Source: Gallionella sp.
GTDB lineage: Bacteria; Pseudomonadota; Gammaproteobacteria; Burkholderiales; Gallionellaceae
Reading direction: 5' to 3'
Assembly (NCBI GenBank): GCA_030652475.1
Contig: JAUSAO010000108.1
Span: 1 to 59,155, forward strand
DNA: 59,155 bases
Position 1 is the stretch's first letter; the number at the start of each line of letters is the position of its first letter. Under the pieces are notes generated by a model. The model was not told where the DNA came from. It did not search any database and worked only from the letters and a program-made list of their open reading frames with translations. The position numbers and the translations under genes are program-made. Positions 7,292-17,316 of the stretch are shown in pieces.

Positions 7292-10200
7292 TCAGTCAAA
7301 ACTGAAGGTATAAAACAAATCTACTGCGGGCGTGGTGCCCGCCTGCGCCTGCGCAGAAAGTCGTTTGGTGAGCGTGTAGTTGATTTTCATCAATGTGCCT
7401 ACCCCCGTCAGTCCCTGCTCGTAGCTGAGGTAGGCGCGCGAAGAGAGTCGTTTGCCGAGCGTGAGCATGGTGCTCTCCAGACCGCCCGCCCCTTTGATGC
7501 TGACTTCCTCCAGGCCTGAGGCATGGGCAATTTTCTGCTGTAGTGCGATGGATTCATGGCCTGCCAGCAGTGCGCCCGCTGCGGCCTGCATGGCGCTGAA
7601 ATCCTGGCCGTCAGAGGCCTCAAGGTCGTGCCCCAACACCAGCCAGGAGAGTTTCTTGCTGTCGGGTACATTGGGATTGGATACCAGATTGACGCGGGGG
7701 GATTGCGCCGTGCCGGTCAGGGCCACGCCCGCTTCGACGGTCTGGTTCTTGCGCCAGGCGAGGATATTCAGGCTGGGATTATCCAAAGGACCCTGAAAGT
7801 TGAGTATGCCGCGCTCGATTTCCAGACGTTGCCCGTAAGCCGAATAACTTCCTTTGGTTACGCGCACGCTGCCTCGTGAAACAGGCGATGCGCCATTCGC
7901 GGCGGTCAGCTTCAGCGCGCCGCCCAGTTGCGCATCCAGCCCCTGGCCTTTAATGAAGAAGTTGTCGCCCAGATCCATATCCAGATCAAATGTCAGGGCG
8001 TAGGGGCGGGTTTTCTTCTCTGCGGGTCTGGTCAGCCCGGTGGTTACCACGACGTCATCGCTGCTTGCGGGCAGATCGCTCTTGGGCAGTTCAATCAAAC
8101 CCCGGTCAGCCTTGAGGCTGGCTGCTATGCGCACTTCCCTGCCGGAAACGGCGGCGTCTCCCGTGCCGCTCAGCTTGAGATAACGGTCGGGGCGGGATAA
8201 CACTTCGAGTTTGTCGGCTTGCAGTGCCAGCTGCAGGGCGGGTGACTTGCCCGTAAATTCCAGTCGGCCCTGGCCCTTCAGACTGCCGGTGCCGCCACGC
8301 ATGACGAGGTCATTGAGGTACAACACCTGATTTTGTAATTTTGCCTGGAAGTGACCTTCCGTGAAGCGCAGTCCCTGATCGGGTAGTGCGACGCTGATGC
8401 GCGTACCGTTTAGGCTGCCGGTCAGATTGGGCAGGGCGAATGTGCCATCGGCACGCACATTCCCTTTGAGCGCGCCGCCGAAAGTCAGCGTTTCGGTTTT
8501 GTCTAAGAGCCTGGGCATCCAGGCCAGTGTTTCGACGGACAGATCAAGGTTGGCGCGCAGAGGCGCGCTGCTGGCGATACCCCAGACGCCGTTTTTGACC
8601 GAGAGCTTGCTGTGCGCTTCAGCCTTGAGGCTGCCCAGATTGGAACCCGTGGCTTCCAGGTTGGCCTGCAATTGGTTGTTCACAGCCTTCAGGTTCAGGG
8701 TAAGGCGGCTAAGCCCCAGCGTGGTCGGCGGATCGCTGGAAAGGGGCAGGTCGCCGCGTTCACGCCATAAATCGATATGCCCATTGACCGAATTCTTGAC
8801 AGTGAACTGCCAGTTTCCGCCCAGGGCCAGGTCGTTTTCGAGACCGCTGTCCTGCTCGGCAATGCCTTGCAGATAGGCGAGTGGCAGTCCTTTGAATTCC
8901 CCACGGCTTGCGACTTGGCCGCCATCGTAAGTCAGTTCATGCAGGATCAGATCGGCGCCCTTGAAATCGAAATGCGCATGGTTGAGCACAACATGCTGTC
9001 GGGCCAATTCCAGCTTTGCAGGTGACTTGAGTTCCAGTGCATGACGCCCGCGGTTGAGCAGCTTCATCATTTGACCGGACCAGCCGGACTGCTTGTGCCA
9101 GCCGCCGACCAGCAGACTCTCAACATTGAAAGCGGGGTTCTGCGCCAATATTTTAAGCGTGTGATTCCGGCGCGTCCCCTGAGCATTCAGGCTGGCGTGG
9201 GTGAGGTGCAATTGCGGCGCTGTCAGGTCTTGCAGTCTGGCATCCATTACCAGCGGACCGTCCGCCCCTGTGCCCAGATGGCCGCTGGCATGCAGGGCGG
9301 TCAGGCGGTAATGCTCGCCCCAGATCAGGTTGCTGAACTGCGCGTCAAAGTCACCGGACAGGGCAGAATAACGCCCCTCCAGCATACCTGTGGCGCGTAT
9401 CCGGCCACTTAACTGCGGGTCGAACATGGACAGTTTGTCGGCCTCAATCTGCACGTTGAGGCGATCGCCGGGATTGCCCAGCGCACCTTTCGCCGTCAAT
9501 TTGTTATCTGCCAGTTTCAAGATGATGTCACTGTCCCAGACTCGCGTGGCGGAAAGGCTTAACTTGCCCTGAGCGGAAAGTGGCTGATGCCGGAAATGGC
9601 TGTCAGTGACAGCAAATCCCAGCGTGGCTTGCGGCTTTTCTGCCCGTTTTCCTGTGGCGGCAAGCGAGGCATTGACGCGGGCTGACGGGTAATCCCCGAA
9701 ATCGGCGGGATTGAATTTTTTCAATACGCCCTCCAGCCGGAAGGGTTGCTGGCCATTCAGGGCCAGTGTGCCGTGCAGGACGAGGCTGCCGCCAGCCGAC
9801 CTGACAGCCGCTTCGCGCAACTCGATCACATCATGCTGATGGTGCGCGTCCAGTTTGAGCTGATAGCGCTGGTAACGCAGATTGGCCGCCAATTGCTGGC
9901 TGTTTTCCTTCATGTTCAGGCTGATGTCACCGGCCAGACGCATGGGACGCAGCGTGCTTTGTATGCCCTGGGGGTTGAAGTCTGCGGTACTCAGATTGAG
10001 TTGCAGGTGATGTTCCCTGAACTGGCCGCTGCCCTTGAAATGCCCGGCACCGGCCAGGTCCAGATGCAGGGCGTGCAGATCCAGTCGATCCGGTGTGCCG
10101 GAAAATCGGGTCAGTAATTCACGCAAGGGCAGGCGCGACTGATTCCAGCTGCCGGGCAGCTTATTGCGCAGCCGGATATCTCCGGCCATTTCGTTTTCCC

Positions 10201-11047
10201 CCCGGGGAGCGATGGCGACCATCGCGTCAATATCCGCCTGAGGCCAATCCTTGCGCAACAGCGACGGATTTATGTTGTTGGCATTGATTTGTATTTCCTT
10301 GTAAGGGAACGCGCCAAAGGGCGTGAGTACGGCATGGAGGTCGGCCTGACCGCCCCAGCCTTGCGCCTGACCATCCAGCAGTAGTTGCGTGAGATTCCCT
10401 GATGCGTGCACTTCGGCACGATAGTCCGCTGCTTCAGTCTGCTGCAGGCTGGCATGGGCCGAGAGATTAAAGGGCGGTGTGTCATTCAGTGTCATGTCGG
10501 CCTGCACTTTTCCCCATTCAGGCGTCATGTTCTGCAGGCTTATCTGGTAGCGGTCGGCCAGTTTTTCCAAACCGAACGCAACGCCATGTAGCGCATATTC
10601 CGTACCCTGATTCCTGAACGTGGTACGGCCAATGGATATGGCAGGGGCGGAAAAGGTGACCGGTAAATGCAGGGTGTCGGGCAGTTTGACGGGGGCCGGG
10701 CTGGATTTGATTTTCGTAATCAGCAGTTCTTGCAGCGTCAGGCTATTGATTTCGACATGCCGTTCGAGCAGCGCGAGGGGCGACCAGTCAAGATTTATTT
10801 CTTTCGCTTCTATGCGTATCTCGTCAGTCTGAAAGCTGAGTGCTTCGATGCGCAGCGGGCCATACAGGGAGCCGTGAACGGTGCCCAGCGTGATCGTGTT
10901 GTTACTCAGTTGCGCTGCCTGCCGGGCGGCCCAGCGCAGCGCAAATTCACTGCTTGTCAGCCAGCCCAGCAAGAGCGCGGCCGCCAGCAGACCGGACAGG
11001 ATGCGGATTGCATAGCGGACAGGCTTGTTGAGGAAAGTGCGAGCCAT
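7292..11047 (-). CDS. tamB: TamB, translocation and assembly module inner-membrane subunit
   Basis: The 1251-residue protein is close to the length of E. coli TamB (about 1260). An N-terminal membrane anchor (residues about 12-30, ILSGLLAAALLLGWL) is followed by a very long beta-rich body typical of AsmA-like bridge proteins. The C-terminal 350 residues form the DUF490/TamB domain, with repeated strands such as GSVRVTKGSYSAYGQRLEIE. TamB spans the periplasm and works with TamA in outer-membrane protein insertion and lipid transport. Its ATG shares one base with the tamA stop (TGATG), showing coupled translation. A gap of only about 40 bases separates its stop from the HD-GYP relic. Confidence 0.93.
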   Translation of the reverse strand: MARTFLNKPVRYAIRILSGLLAAALLLGWLTSSEFALRWAARQAAQLSNNTITLGTVHGSLYGPLRIEALSFQTDEIRIEAKEINLDWSPLALLERHVEINSLTLQELLITKIKSSPAPVKLPDTLHLPVTFSAPAISIGRTTFRNQGTEYALHGVAFGLEKLADRYQISLQNMTPEWGKVQADMTLNDTPPFNLSAHASLQQTEAADYRAEVHASGNLTQLLLDGQAQGWGGQADLHAVLTPFGAFPYKEIQINANNINPSLLRKDWPQADIDAMVAIAPRGENEMAGDIRLRNKLPGSWNQSRLPLRELLTRFSGTPDRLDLHALHLDLAGAGHFKGSGQFREHHLQLNLSTADFNPQGIQSTLRPMRLAGDISLNMKENSQQLAANLRYQRYQLKLDAHHQHDVIELREAAVRSAGGSLVLHGTLALNGQQPFRLEGVLKKFNPADFGDYPSARVNASLAATGKRAEKPQATLGFAVTDSHFRHQPLSAQGKLSLSATRVWDSDIILKLADNKLTAKGALGNPGDRLNVQIEADKLSMFDPQLSGRIRATGMLEGRYSALSGDFDAQFSNLIWGEHYRLTALHASGHLGTGADGPLVMDARLQDLTAPQLHLTHASLNAQGTRRNHTLKILAQNPAFNVESLLVGGWHKQSGWSGQMMKLLNRGRHALELKSPAKLELARQHVVLNHAHFDFKGADLILHELTYDGGQVASRGEFKGLPLAYLQGIAEQDSGLENDLALGGNWQFTVKNSVNGHIDLWRERGDLPLSSDPPTTLGLSRLTLNLKAVNNQLQANLEATGSNLGSLKAEAHSKLSVKNGVWGIASSAPLRANLDLSVETLAWMPRLLDKTETLTFGGALKGNVRADGTFALPNLTGSLNGTRISVALPDQGLRFTEGHFQAKLQNQVLYLNDLVMRGGTGSLKGQGRLEFTGKSPALQLALQADKLEVLSRPDRYLKLSGTGDAAVSGREVRIAASLKADRGLIELPKSDLPASSDDVVVTTGLTRPAEKKTRPYALTFDLDMDLGDNFFIKGQGLDAQLGGALKLTAANGASPVSRGSVRVTKGSYSAYGQRLEIERGILNFQGPLDNPSLNILAWRKNQTVEAGVALTGTAQSPRVNLVSNPNVPDSKKLSWLVLGHDLEASDGQDFSAMQAAAGALLAGHESIALQQKIAHASGLEEVSIKGAGGLESTMLTLGKRLSSRAYLSYEQGLTGVGTLMKINYTLTKRLSAQAQAGTTPAVDLFYTFSFD

Positions 11048-12813
11048 CAGAAGTTGAACCCCACGGAAAAATGCAGCCTTAATTTTTGCTCAAGTTGCCC
11101 GTAGGCTAGGTCGAGGTTCAGCGGGCCGACGGGGCTCTTCCAGCGCGCACCGCTGCCATAGCCGTAAACGGGTTTCAGGCTGCCCAGCGTATCTGCGGCA
11201 TTGCCGCCGTCTATGAAAATGGCAGCCCCCCATGCAGGGGTCAGCCAATGCACATATTCCGCGCTGGCGAGCGCCAAATAGCGACCCCCGACGACCCCCT
11301 GCCCCTGAGGTACACCGAGGCTCTGATAGGCGTAACCGCGCACCGTTTGATCGCCGCCAGTGCGAAACAGCAAGTCGGAAGGAATGCCATTACGGCTGCG
11401 GGCGGCCACTATGCCTAATTCGCCATGCAGGATGAACTGATCGCGCGTGCCAACGGGGTAAAAATACACCGCGCGGCCGTGGCCACGCAGGAAATCCTGG
11501 TCTGACAGCAGGGAGCGCGCCGCCACGTCAGTTTTAAAATTGAGCAAATAGCCGCTGGATGGGTAGAGTAAATCGTCAACGTTGCGCAGTGTCCAGGAAT
11601 AGAACGGGCTGAGTGTGGAATTGCGGGCGCTGATCGAACCCTGAACGTGCTGGGTCTCGATGAAATAGTTTATTCCAAAGGCGCTTTCTGTCTTGTCATG
11701 CACGAATGCGCGTTTGGCGCCCATGATCAGCTTCTGGGTGACTTCACCGGAAATATCGGTGCGCTCCATCTGGGCATTGAGGTTGTCACGGTATCCCTGT
11801 GCATTGGCTGGGAGTTGTAGGTTGCTGCTGAGGGTTTGCTGTTTCTGATCAAGTTTAAGCGTGCTGCCCAGCCCCCAGGCGCGATCAAGGAAATTCAGGT
11901 CACGATGATCCAGCAGAATTCGCGGGCCGGTATCGGTGCTCATGCCGATGCCCAGACCCAGTTTCTGGGATTTATTCTCGACCAGATCAACCTGAACGGG
12001 CACACGGGATGGCTGTGCGGTGTTTATACTGACGTCCGCCCGCTCAAAATACGGACTATCCTGTAAACGCGATTGAAAATTCAATAGTTTGATCTGTGAG
12101 TAGGGTTCACCCGGTGTGATGGGGTTCATGCGTTCGACGAGGGTGGCGGGATAACGATCCAGGCCTTGTATCTTGAGTTCGCCAAATGTGAAGCCGGGGC
12201 CGCTGTCCAGCGTGGCCTGAAGCTCGACGCTGTTTGTCTGCGGATGGACCAGGGCACGGCTGTCCGTAATCGAGGCGGTCGGGTAGCGATCGAGCAGCAG
12301 CGACTTGAGGGCATTGCGCTTGGCGCTCTCCCAGTTATCGTGGCGAAACACCGCACCGGGGCGCAAGCTCCAGTCCGAGCGCATTTTGTTCAGACGGGCG
12401 CGGTTTTCTGCCGAGTCGTCATTGAAGGCGCCGGTAACTTGCAGGTCTATGGAGGTCACACGCACGGGTTCGCCGGGTTCGATGGTGAGTTTGACCCGAT
12501 ATTTGCCCGACTTTCCCGTCATCTTCGCCGCTATCAGGGGGGCATAGAAACCTTCGGTGGCGAGGAATGCGCGTATTTGTTCAGGCGCGAGACGAACCAG
12601 TCGCTGCAGTTGCGCCTCATCCATGCGTTCGCTGCCGCGCCAGCGGTAGAGGTCGAGGTGTTCCTGCATCAGGCTGCGCTGCTCCGGCGGAATCTGTAGC
12701 TCGATGTCATAAGTCGCGAGCTGCTGCCCCTCAGACGCAAAAACAGGCTGGGACAGGAGCAGCAAGGCCAGACTACACAGCGATGCCAGAACCGTGAGTG
12801 CTGATGGTTTCAT
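11047..12813 (-). CDS. tamA: TamA, Omp85-family outer-membrane assembly protein
   Basis: The 588-residue protein begins with a signal peptide (SLCSLALLLLSQPVFA, cleavage about residue 26). POTRA domains follow (residues about 30-265), then a C-terminal Omp85 barrel containing GGDQTVRGY near residue 480 and ending in phenylalanine (HFSVGFNF), as expected for BAM-dependent barrel proteins. Length matches TamA (577 in E. coli). It lies directly upstream of tamB with a 1-base overlap, the standard tamAB arrangement. Confidence 0.93.
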   Translation of the reverse strand: MKPSALTVLASLCSLALLLLSQPVFASEGQQLATYDIELQIPPEQRSLMQEHLDLYRWRGSERMDEAQLQRLVRLAPEQIRAFLATEGFYAPLIAAKMTGKSGKYRVKLTIEPGEPVRVTSIDLQVTGAFNDDSAENRARLNKMRSDWSLRPGAVFRHDNWESAKRNALKSLLLDRYPTASITDSRALVHPQTNSVELQATLDSGPGFTFGELKIQGLDRYPATLVERMNPITPGEPYSQIKLLNFQSRLQDSPYFERADVSINTAQPSRVPVQVDLVENKSQKLGLGIGMSTDTGPRILLDHRDLNFLDRAWGLGSTLKLDQKQQTLSSNLQLPANAQGYRDNLNAQMERTDISGEVTQKLIMGAKRAFVHDKTESAFGINYFIETQHVQGSISARNSTLSPFYSWTLRNVDDLLYPSSGYLLNFKTDVAARSLLSDQDFLRGHGRAVYFYPVGTRDQFILHGELGIVAARSRNGIPSDLLFRTGGDQTVRGYAYQSLGVPQGQGVVGGRYLALASAEYVHWLTPAWGAAIFIDGGNAADTLGSLKPVYGYGSGARWKSPVGPLNLDLAYGQLEQKLRLHFSVGFNF

Positions 12814-13301
12814 GGATTGCTTGTCCTTGCATGAATTTCCATGTTTGAATTTCCGGATGATAAGCGGCTGTCAAATGACCGGGGCACAGCCGAAAAATCA
12901 CAATGCAGCTGATACGCAAAGGGGTAACGGCCAGCATAATGCCATGCCGCACGCTAGTTTCCGGTTCAAGTTTTAAGTGCGGGGCATGAACTGAAGGATA
13001 CCTGAGCGGAGTCAGCTATCCAAGCCATTTTGGGTGATATTTAACAGTTACTGTGCCTTATCGCGTTCAATGTTGTTCACACCGATTGACGGAGGGCGCT
13101 TGCTCGCATTGCCCGATATTTTCCGGCTTATCTCAGGGAAAAAATACTTTGCATGAAATCTGCGTTTGGCTAGCTTTTTCATAAAGCCCGCCCTGTTTAA
13201 AAACGCCTCTTGCACGTACAATGTCACTGTGTGGCTTGCAGTCGGGTGCAGTAAGAAAGTGCGCTTGTCTGGCATTCCCACATGATTAAGGAGTGGTTGG
13301 G
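12814..13301. other. Intergenic stretch between tamA and the cyclase gene
   Basis: About 490 bases between divergent genes. A 77-codon frame on the minus strand (13048-13281) has no recognisable family or ribosome-binding site and is not called. An imperfect hairpin (GGATACCTGA at 12995 pairing with TCAGCTATCC to 13022) is visible. The promoters of tamA and the cyclase must lie here, but no strong consensus element stands out. Confidence 0.4.
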
Positions 13302-14168
13302 GTGGAGAAGTATATTAATAAAATTAACCTGATGCTGAGCCGGCGTAGTTGTGCTCAGGTCAATGCCATCGCGCTGCTGCTCGTTGCCTTGATTGTGATG
13401 ATAGACCTCGTGGTGGGTTACGAGATCGCCGTTTCCATTTTCTTCCTGATCCCTATTTTTATCTCTGCCTGGTATTGCGGTCACCGTGCCGGCCTTGCTT
13501 TTACTCTGCTTTCCGCAAGCCTGTGGTTCTTCGTGGATAACGTGATTTTTGAGCATCCATACAGCAATCCGATCGCACCCTATTGGAATGGGCTGGTCAG
13601 ACTGGGATTTTTTCTGGTCACGCTGGGACTGCTCAAACAGTTAAAAAACCGCCTGATTGTTGAGAGAAATATGTCGAGAACGGACAGCCTGACCGGCCTT
13701 CTCAGTACGCGTGGATTTACTGAGCAGGCGGAAAAACTGTTTGGCATGGCTGCACGCTATAACAGGCTGTTTGTTCTTGCCTATATCGATCTGGACAACT
13801 TCAAGCGAGTGAATGACGAACTGGGTCATAGTGAAGGCGATAAGGTGTTGCGGGTCGTCAGTGAGCAAATGCTGGCATCGCTGCGTACTACGGATCTGGC
13901 CGGACGTATCGGCGGTGATGAATTTGCCATCGTATTGCCTGAAACCAGCGAGGCCGTCGCGAAGGCCGTGTTTGAAACGCTACGCACCAATGTGTTGCGG
14001 GAAACGCAGCAACACCATTGGCCGATAGGGCTGAGCATAGGCGTGGTTGCTTTCGATTCGCCTACATGCAGCTTGGATGAGGCAATCCGGTTTGCCGATG
14101 CGCTGATGTATCAGGTTAAGGCGAGCGGTAAAAACAATATTATTTTCGGGCGCTATCCGGAAAAATAA
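13302..14168 (+). CDS. Membrane-bound diguanylate cyclase (GGDEF)
   Basis: The protein (288 residues) has about four membrane helices in residues 15-115 and a GGDEF domain from about 120 to 285. The active-site motif GGDEF starts at about residue 204. An inhibitory I-site RTTD lies exactly five residues before it, so the enzyme should make c-di-GMP and be subject to product inhibition. Start choice: GTG at 13302 has an AAGGAG ribosome site 8 bases upstream (13288-13293); a GTG at 13293 is also open but overlaps that site. The membrane part has no named sensor domain that I recognise. Confidence 0.88.
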   Translation: MEKYINKINLMLSRRSCAQVNAIALLLVALIVMIDLVVGYEIAVSIFFLIPIFISAWYCGHRAGLAFTLLSASLWFFVDNVIFEHPYSNPIAPYWNGLVRLGFFLVTLGLLKQLKNRLIVERNMSRTDSLTGLLSTRGFTEQAEKLFGMAARYNRLFVLAYIDLDNFKRVNDELGHSEGDKVLRVVSEQMLASLRTTDLAGRIGGDEFAIVLPETSEAVAKAVFETLRTNVLRETQQHHWPIGLSIGVVAFDSPTCSLDEAIRFADALMYQVKASGKNNIIFGRYPEK

Positions 14169-14209
14169 GCATGGCGGAAGCGCGGAATGTCTGTTTGTTT
14201 TGAAGTGAA

Positions 14210-15463
14210 TTAAATCCGTTCCAGCACCGCTGCAAAGAATCCGTCCGTGGCATGCAGGTTGGGACGCAGCTCCAGATAATCGCCCATCTCCATCGGAATC
14301 TTTTGTTGCTGCAATATTTCGCCGGCGGGGCGCAGTACAAAGTCGGGATGTACCGCCAGGAATGCCTCGACGATGCGCTGATTCTCTTCCGGCAGTATGC
14401 TGCAGGTCGCATAGACCAGACGACCGCCCTTTTTCAGCAAGCGGCTGGCCGAGGCCAGAATGGCGCTCTGCTTCTGATTCAATTCTTCTATGCTGCGGGG
14501 CGACTGGCGGAATTTCAGATCGGGATTGCGGCGCAACGTGCCCAGCCCACTACACGGCGCATCCACCAGTACGCGGTCTATCTTGCCGGACAGGCGTTTT
14601 ACCTTGAGGTCGTTTTCGTGCGCGATCAGCATGGGCTGAATGTTGGAAGCGCCGGAGCGCTTCAGGCGCGGCTTGAGATTGGCCAGACGTTTTTCGGAGA
14701 CATCCATCGCGTACAAACGGCCTTGTGAATTCATTTGCGCTGCAAGCATCAGCGTCTTGCCGCCTGCGCCCGCGCAGAAATCCACCACCATGTCATTGCG
14801 TTTGGGGGCCAGCAGGAAGCCTAGCAACTGGCTGCCTTCGTCCTGCACTTCGACTTTGCCCGTCGTGAACAACTCGTCCTTGTTCAGCGGGATTTTTTCC
14901 TTCAGGCGGATGCCGATAGGCGAATAAGGCGTGGCCGTTGCGTCTATGTTCTGTTCCTGAAGCGTCAGCAGCACCTCTTCGCGTTTGGCCAGCAGGGTGT
15001 TGACGCGTATGTCCAGTGGCGCGCCCTGTTGCATGGCTTGCCCCAGCACGAGAATTTCCTCGTCCGAGTAGGAGGCGCGCATCTTTTCTATCAACCACTC
15101 TGGCAATTCTGCCTGAATTGACAGCGGCTGACCTTCATATTGCACGCTTTTGGCCGTAGCCAGCCATTCCGCTTCGTCGCGTTTCAGTACAGGCTGGATT
15201 TCGCGCAGGTTGTAGCCGCCGAATTTGACCAGATAGGCCAGTGCCATGCGGCGCGGCGTGGCATTGCCGGCGCATGACGCTTCCAGCAACAGGCGGTGGC
15301 GCAGCACGCCAAAAGCGGTTTCAGCGACCAGTGCGCGTTCATTCGATCCTATGCGCTCGTTCTTGAAAAAGTAGCGCAAGGTGGTATCGGCGGGGTGTTC
15401 CAGCGGCAGAATGGTGCGCAGCGCGAGGATGACGAGGTCTAAGCGGTATTCGGTGATAAGCAT
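14210..15463 (-). CDS. RsmB/NOP-family RNA (cytosine-5) methyltransferase
   Basis: The 417-residue protein has an N-terminal helical region and a C-terminal Rossmann methyltransferase domain. SAM-binding VDFCAGAGGKTLMLA is near residue 228, DAPCSGLGTLRRNPD near 300 (PC cysteine) and YATCSILPEEN near 352 (catalytic TC cysteine), the two-cysteine signature of m5C methyltransferases. It resembles the RsmB family but is not certainly RsmB itself, since an RsmB orthologue would more usually sit next to fmt. It follows the two DUF3108 genes, a common betaproteobacterial order downstream of purN. Confidence 0.88.
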   Translation of the reverse strand: MLITEYRLDLVILALRTILPLEHPADTTLRYFFKNERIGSNERALVAETAFGVLRHRLLLEASCAGNATPRRMALAYLVKFGGYNLREIQPVLKRDEAEWLATAKSVQYEGQPLSIQAELPEWLIEKMRASYSDEEILVLGQAMQQGAPLDIRVNTLLAKREEVLLTLQEQNIDATATPYSPIGIRLKEKIPLNKDELFTTGKVEVQDEGSQLLGFLLAPKRNDMVVDFCAGAGGKTLMLAAQMNSQGRLYAMDVSEKRLANLKPRLKRSGASNIQPMLIAHENDLKVKRLSGKIDRVLVDAPCSGLGTLRRNPDLKFRQSPRSIEELNQKQSAILASASRLLKKGGRLVYATCSILPEENQRIVEAFLAVHPDFVLRPAGEILQQQKIPMEMGDYLELRPNLHATDGFFAAVLERI

Positions 15464-15502
15464 GACAGGTTTCGTTTCATTATTCAGGGGCGGAGTTTAA
15501 CA

Positions 15503-15577
15503 GAACAGCTTGTAGCTTGTAGCAAGACGGCTGCTCTTTCCCGTCCATTTTTTTTACTACCCGCTACCCGCTACTCG
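15503..15577. repeat. Short tandem repeats between two genes
   Basis: The gap between the methyltransferase and the DUF3108 gene contains GCTTGTAGCTTGTAGC and CTACCCGCTACCCGCTACTCG, short tandem heptamers, separated by a T8 run. They look like degenerate dispersed intergenic repeat material. No gene is present. Confidence 0.5.
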
Positions 15578-15578
15578 T

Positions 15579-16616
15579 TTACTCGTCAGATACCCTGATG
15601 TCGGAGATAACCATTTCACCGGCAATGGCGCCGTTTTTGTCCATTTGTTGTATTTTGACGGGCAGCAGGCGATATTCCAGTCCCAGCCAGATATTCAGTC
15701 CTTCTTCGCCGGGGGCGTGGATTTTGTGCAGCGGCAGGGCGCGAATTCGACCAATGCCGGTCTGGAGTTGCTCTTCTCCGCCAATGGCCAGTTCATAGCT
15801 TTCCAGTTTTTTGCCATTGCTGATATGCAGGGTCAGCGTGGGCTGATTCAGTGGCAATTGCGAGAATTGGTACAAAAAACTGAGAATGTCTTGCGTCTGC
15901 TCAGGTAGCATGGAATGGTTGCCGTTGGAAAAGGCAAGTTCCCTGCGCGCCCAGTCGAATTGGGCGGTAATCGCCTGATTTCCTTTCGCGGTAACCCGGA
16001 TTTCGCTGAACGCATCGGGGCGCAGCCCCAGTGCGCTGACCGTGCCGCTGCTCCGTTGCGTCATCTCGAATGTCTTGAAGAAACTGGCGATGCCTGTGGT
16101 GTTTATGTCCACTCGCAGGGTGTAACCGTTATCGTCGTCGATTTCCAGCCGGTGCCGCGCTTCACCGATCGCGAAATCTGTGCCTTTGTAGACGATGTAG
16201 GTCAACTGCGCATGCCTGGGCAGCGGGGGGGTGTTTTTCCCGGTCGCCGGTATCGCTTCAGATGCTGGCGCTTCCCCGGCTGGCGGCGCTTCCTCGACGC
16301 CTTGCGCAAGCGCTTCCACGGGTGCGGTTGTCGGTTCCGCAGCAGCTTCAGTTTGAATGCTGGCGGGCGCGGGCAGCTTGGGGCGTGGCTTGGGAACGGG
16401 TTTGGGAACGGGTTTGGGTGCGGCTTGGGGTAACGGTTCCAGTCTGGCGACGAGCGGCGGAAGCGGTATTTCAGCGGGTTCGAGTTCGATCAGCACGGGG
16501 CCGAACAGCAGCACGGCGTGTATCAGCAGCGACAAGACAATGGCCAGTACCACCCTTGCGGCAGGCTGATCTGTGTGCAACAGGCGGGTGAGAGGTATTC
16601 GCAGCCGGGCGGTCAC
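15579..16616 (-). CDS. DUF3108 protein with TonB-like membrane anchor and proline-rich linker
   Basis: The protein (345 residues) starts with a cytoplasmic stretch and one membrane helix (VVLAIVLSLLIHAVLLFGPV, about residues 21-42). A proline/lysine-rich linker with tandem KPVPK units (about 65-90) follows, then an alanine-rich stretch and a C-terminal DUF3108 domain (about 130-345). The front end looks like TonB or TolA, which span the periplasm. DUF3108 domains are periplasmic and of unknown function. Start: GTG at 16616 gives a GTGA 4-base overlap with the upstream DUF3108 gene; the frame stays open further upstream but only inside that gene. Confidence 0.8.
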   Translation of the reverse strand: MTARLRIPLTRLLHTDQPAARVVLAIVLSLLIHAVLLFGPVLIELEPAEIPLPPLVARLEPLPQAAPKPVPKPVPKPRPKLPAPASIQTEAAAEPTTAPVEALAQGVEEAPPAGEAPASEAIPATGKNTPPLPRHAQLTYIVYKGTDFAIGEARHRLEIDDDNGYTLRVDINTTGIASFFKTFEMTQRSSGTVSALGLRPDAFSEIRVTAKGNQAITAQFDWARRELAFSNGNHSMLPEQTQDILSFLYQFSQLPLNQPTLTLHISNGKKLESYELAIGGEEQLQTGIGRIRALPLHKIHAPGEEGLNIWLGLEYRLLPVKIQQMDKNGAIAGEMVISDIRVSDE

Positions 16617-17314
16617 GGCGTGATATGCAGGGCGCTCAATATTTGCGTGAATTGATCGCCGTTGGCATCGGTGATGATCATTTTGCAAGGTAAATTGTAT
16701 TTTTGCGTGGACAGCCAGATTTCAGTGCGATTTTCGCCGGGCTTACCCTGGCTATCGAGATACAGGCTGTCGAATTGTCCGGCCGGGGTATCGATTTTTT
16801 GCCGGAGGCCAATTGCGTAGTGATAGTTGTCCAGTTTGCTGCCGTTAGTCATTGTGAAATTTAAAGCGCTGTTAATCTCAAGCTGGAGAAACATGAATTG
16901 ATACATTGCGCTCAGTCTATCCTGTGTGCCGTCCGGTAAGGTGAGTGGTGTGCGTTGTGCCTGATGCATCAGGATGATTTTTTCTGCCGCCCAGTCGAAT
17001 TCGGCCTGACTGTTTTTTTCAGGATTGTCGTCACGTTTGTACGCGTAGTGTTGCGGGCGCAGGCCCTGTTTCTCAATTAGCCCGCTGCTGCTGAGGTAGG
17101 TTTTTCCGGGTTTGAATACCGCCAGCAGACCGAGTGGCGTAGTGGTGCTGGTCAGTGTGTAGCGATCCTTGATGCGGGTATAGGTTTCGTCTATCTTGCC
17201 GATTTTCATGCCGCGACTGAATACTTCGTAGCTCGCTTGCACCTTGTCAGGCGCCGCCGCATAGGCCGAGGTGCACAGCATCAGCCACGCCATGATTTGC
17301 AAAATCCACTTCAT
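16613..17314 (-). CDS. Secreted DUF3108 protein
   Basis: The 233-residue protein has a signal peptide (MAWLMLCTSAYAAAP, cleavage near residue 20) followed by a single DUF3108 domain containing YEVFSRGMKIGKIDETY and a terminal strand with KMIITDANGDQFTQIL. It is a paralogue of the DUF3108 part of the gene downstream, with which it overlaps by 4 bases. It sits 2 bases after purN. Periplasmic location is supported by the signal peptide; function is unknown. Confidence 0.85.
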   Translation of the reverse strand: MKWILQIMAWLMLCTSAYAAAPDKVQASYEVFSRGMKIGKIDETYTRIKDRYTLTSTTTPLGLLAVFKPGKTYLSSSGLIEKQGLRPQHYAYKRDDNPEKNSQAEFDWAAEKIILMHQAQRTPLTLPDGTQDRLSAMYQFMFLQLEINSALNFTMTNGSKLDNYHYAIGLRQKIDTPAGQFDSLYLDSQGKPGENRTEIWLSTQKYNLPCKMIITDANGDQFTQILSALHITP

Positions 17315-17316
17315 AT

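Noticed and set aside
13048..13281. 77-codon minus-strand frame between tamA and the cyclase gene
   Set aside because: No ribosome site, no recognised family and atypical composition; not enough to call a gene.
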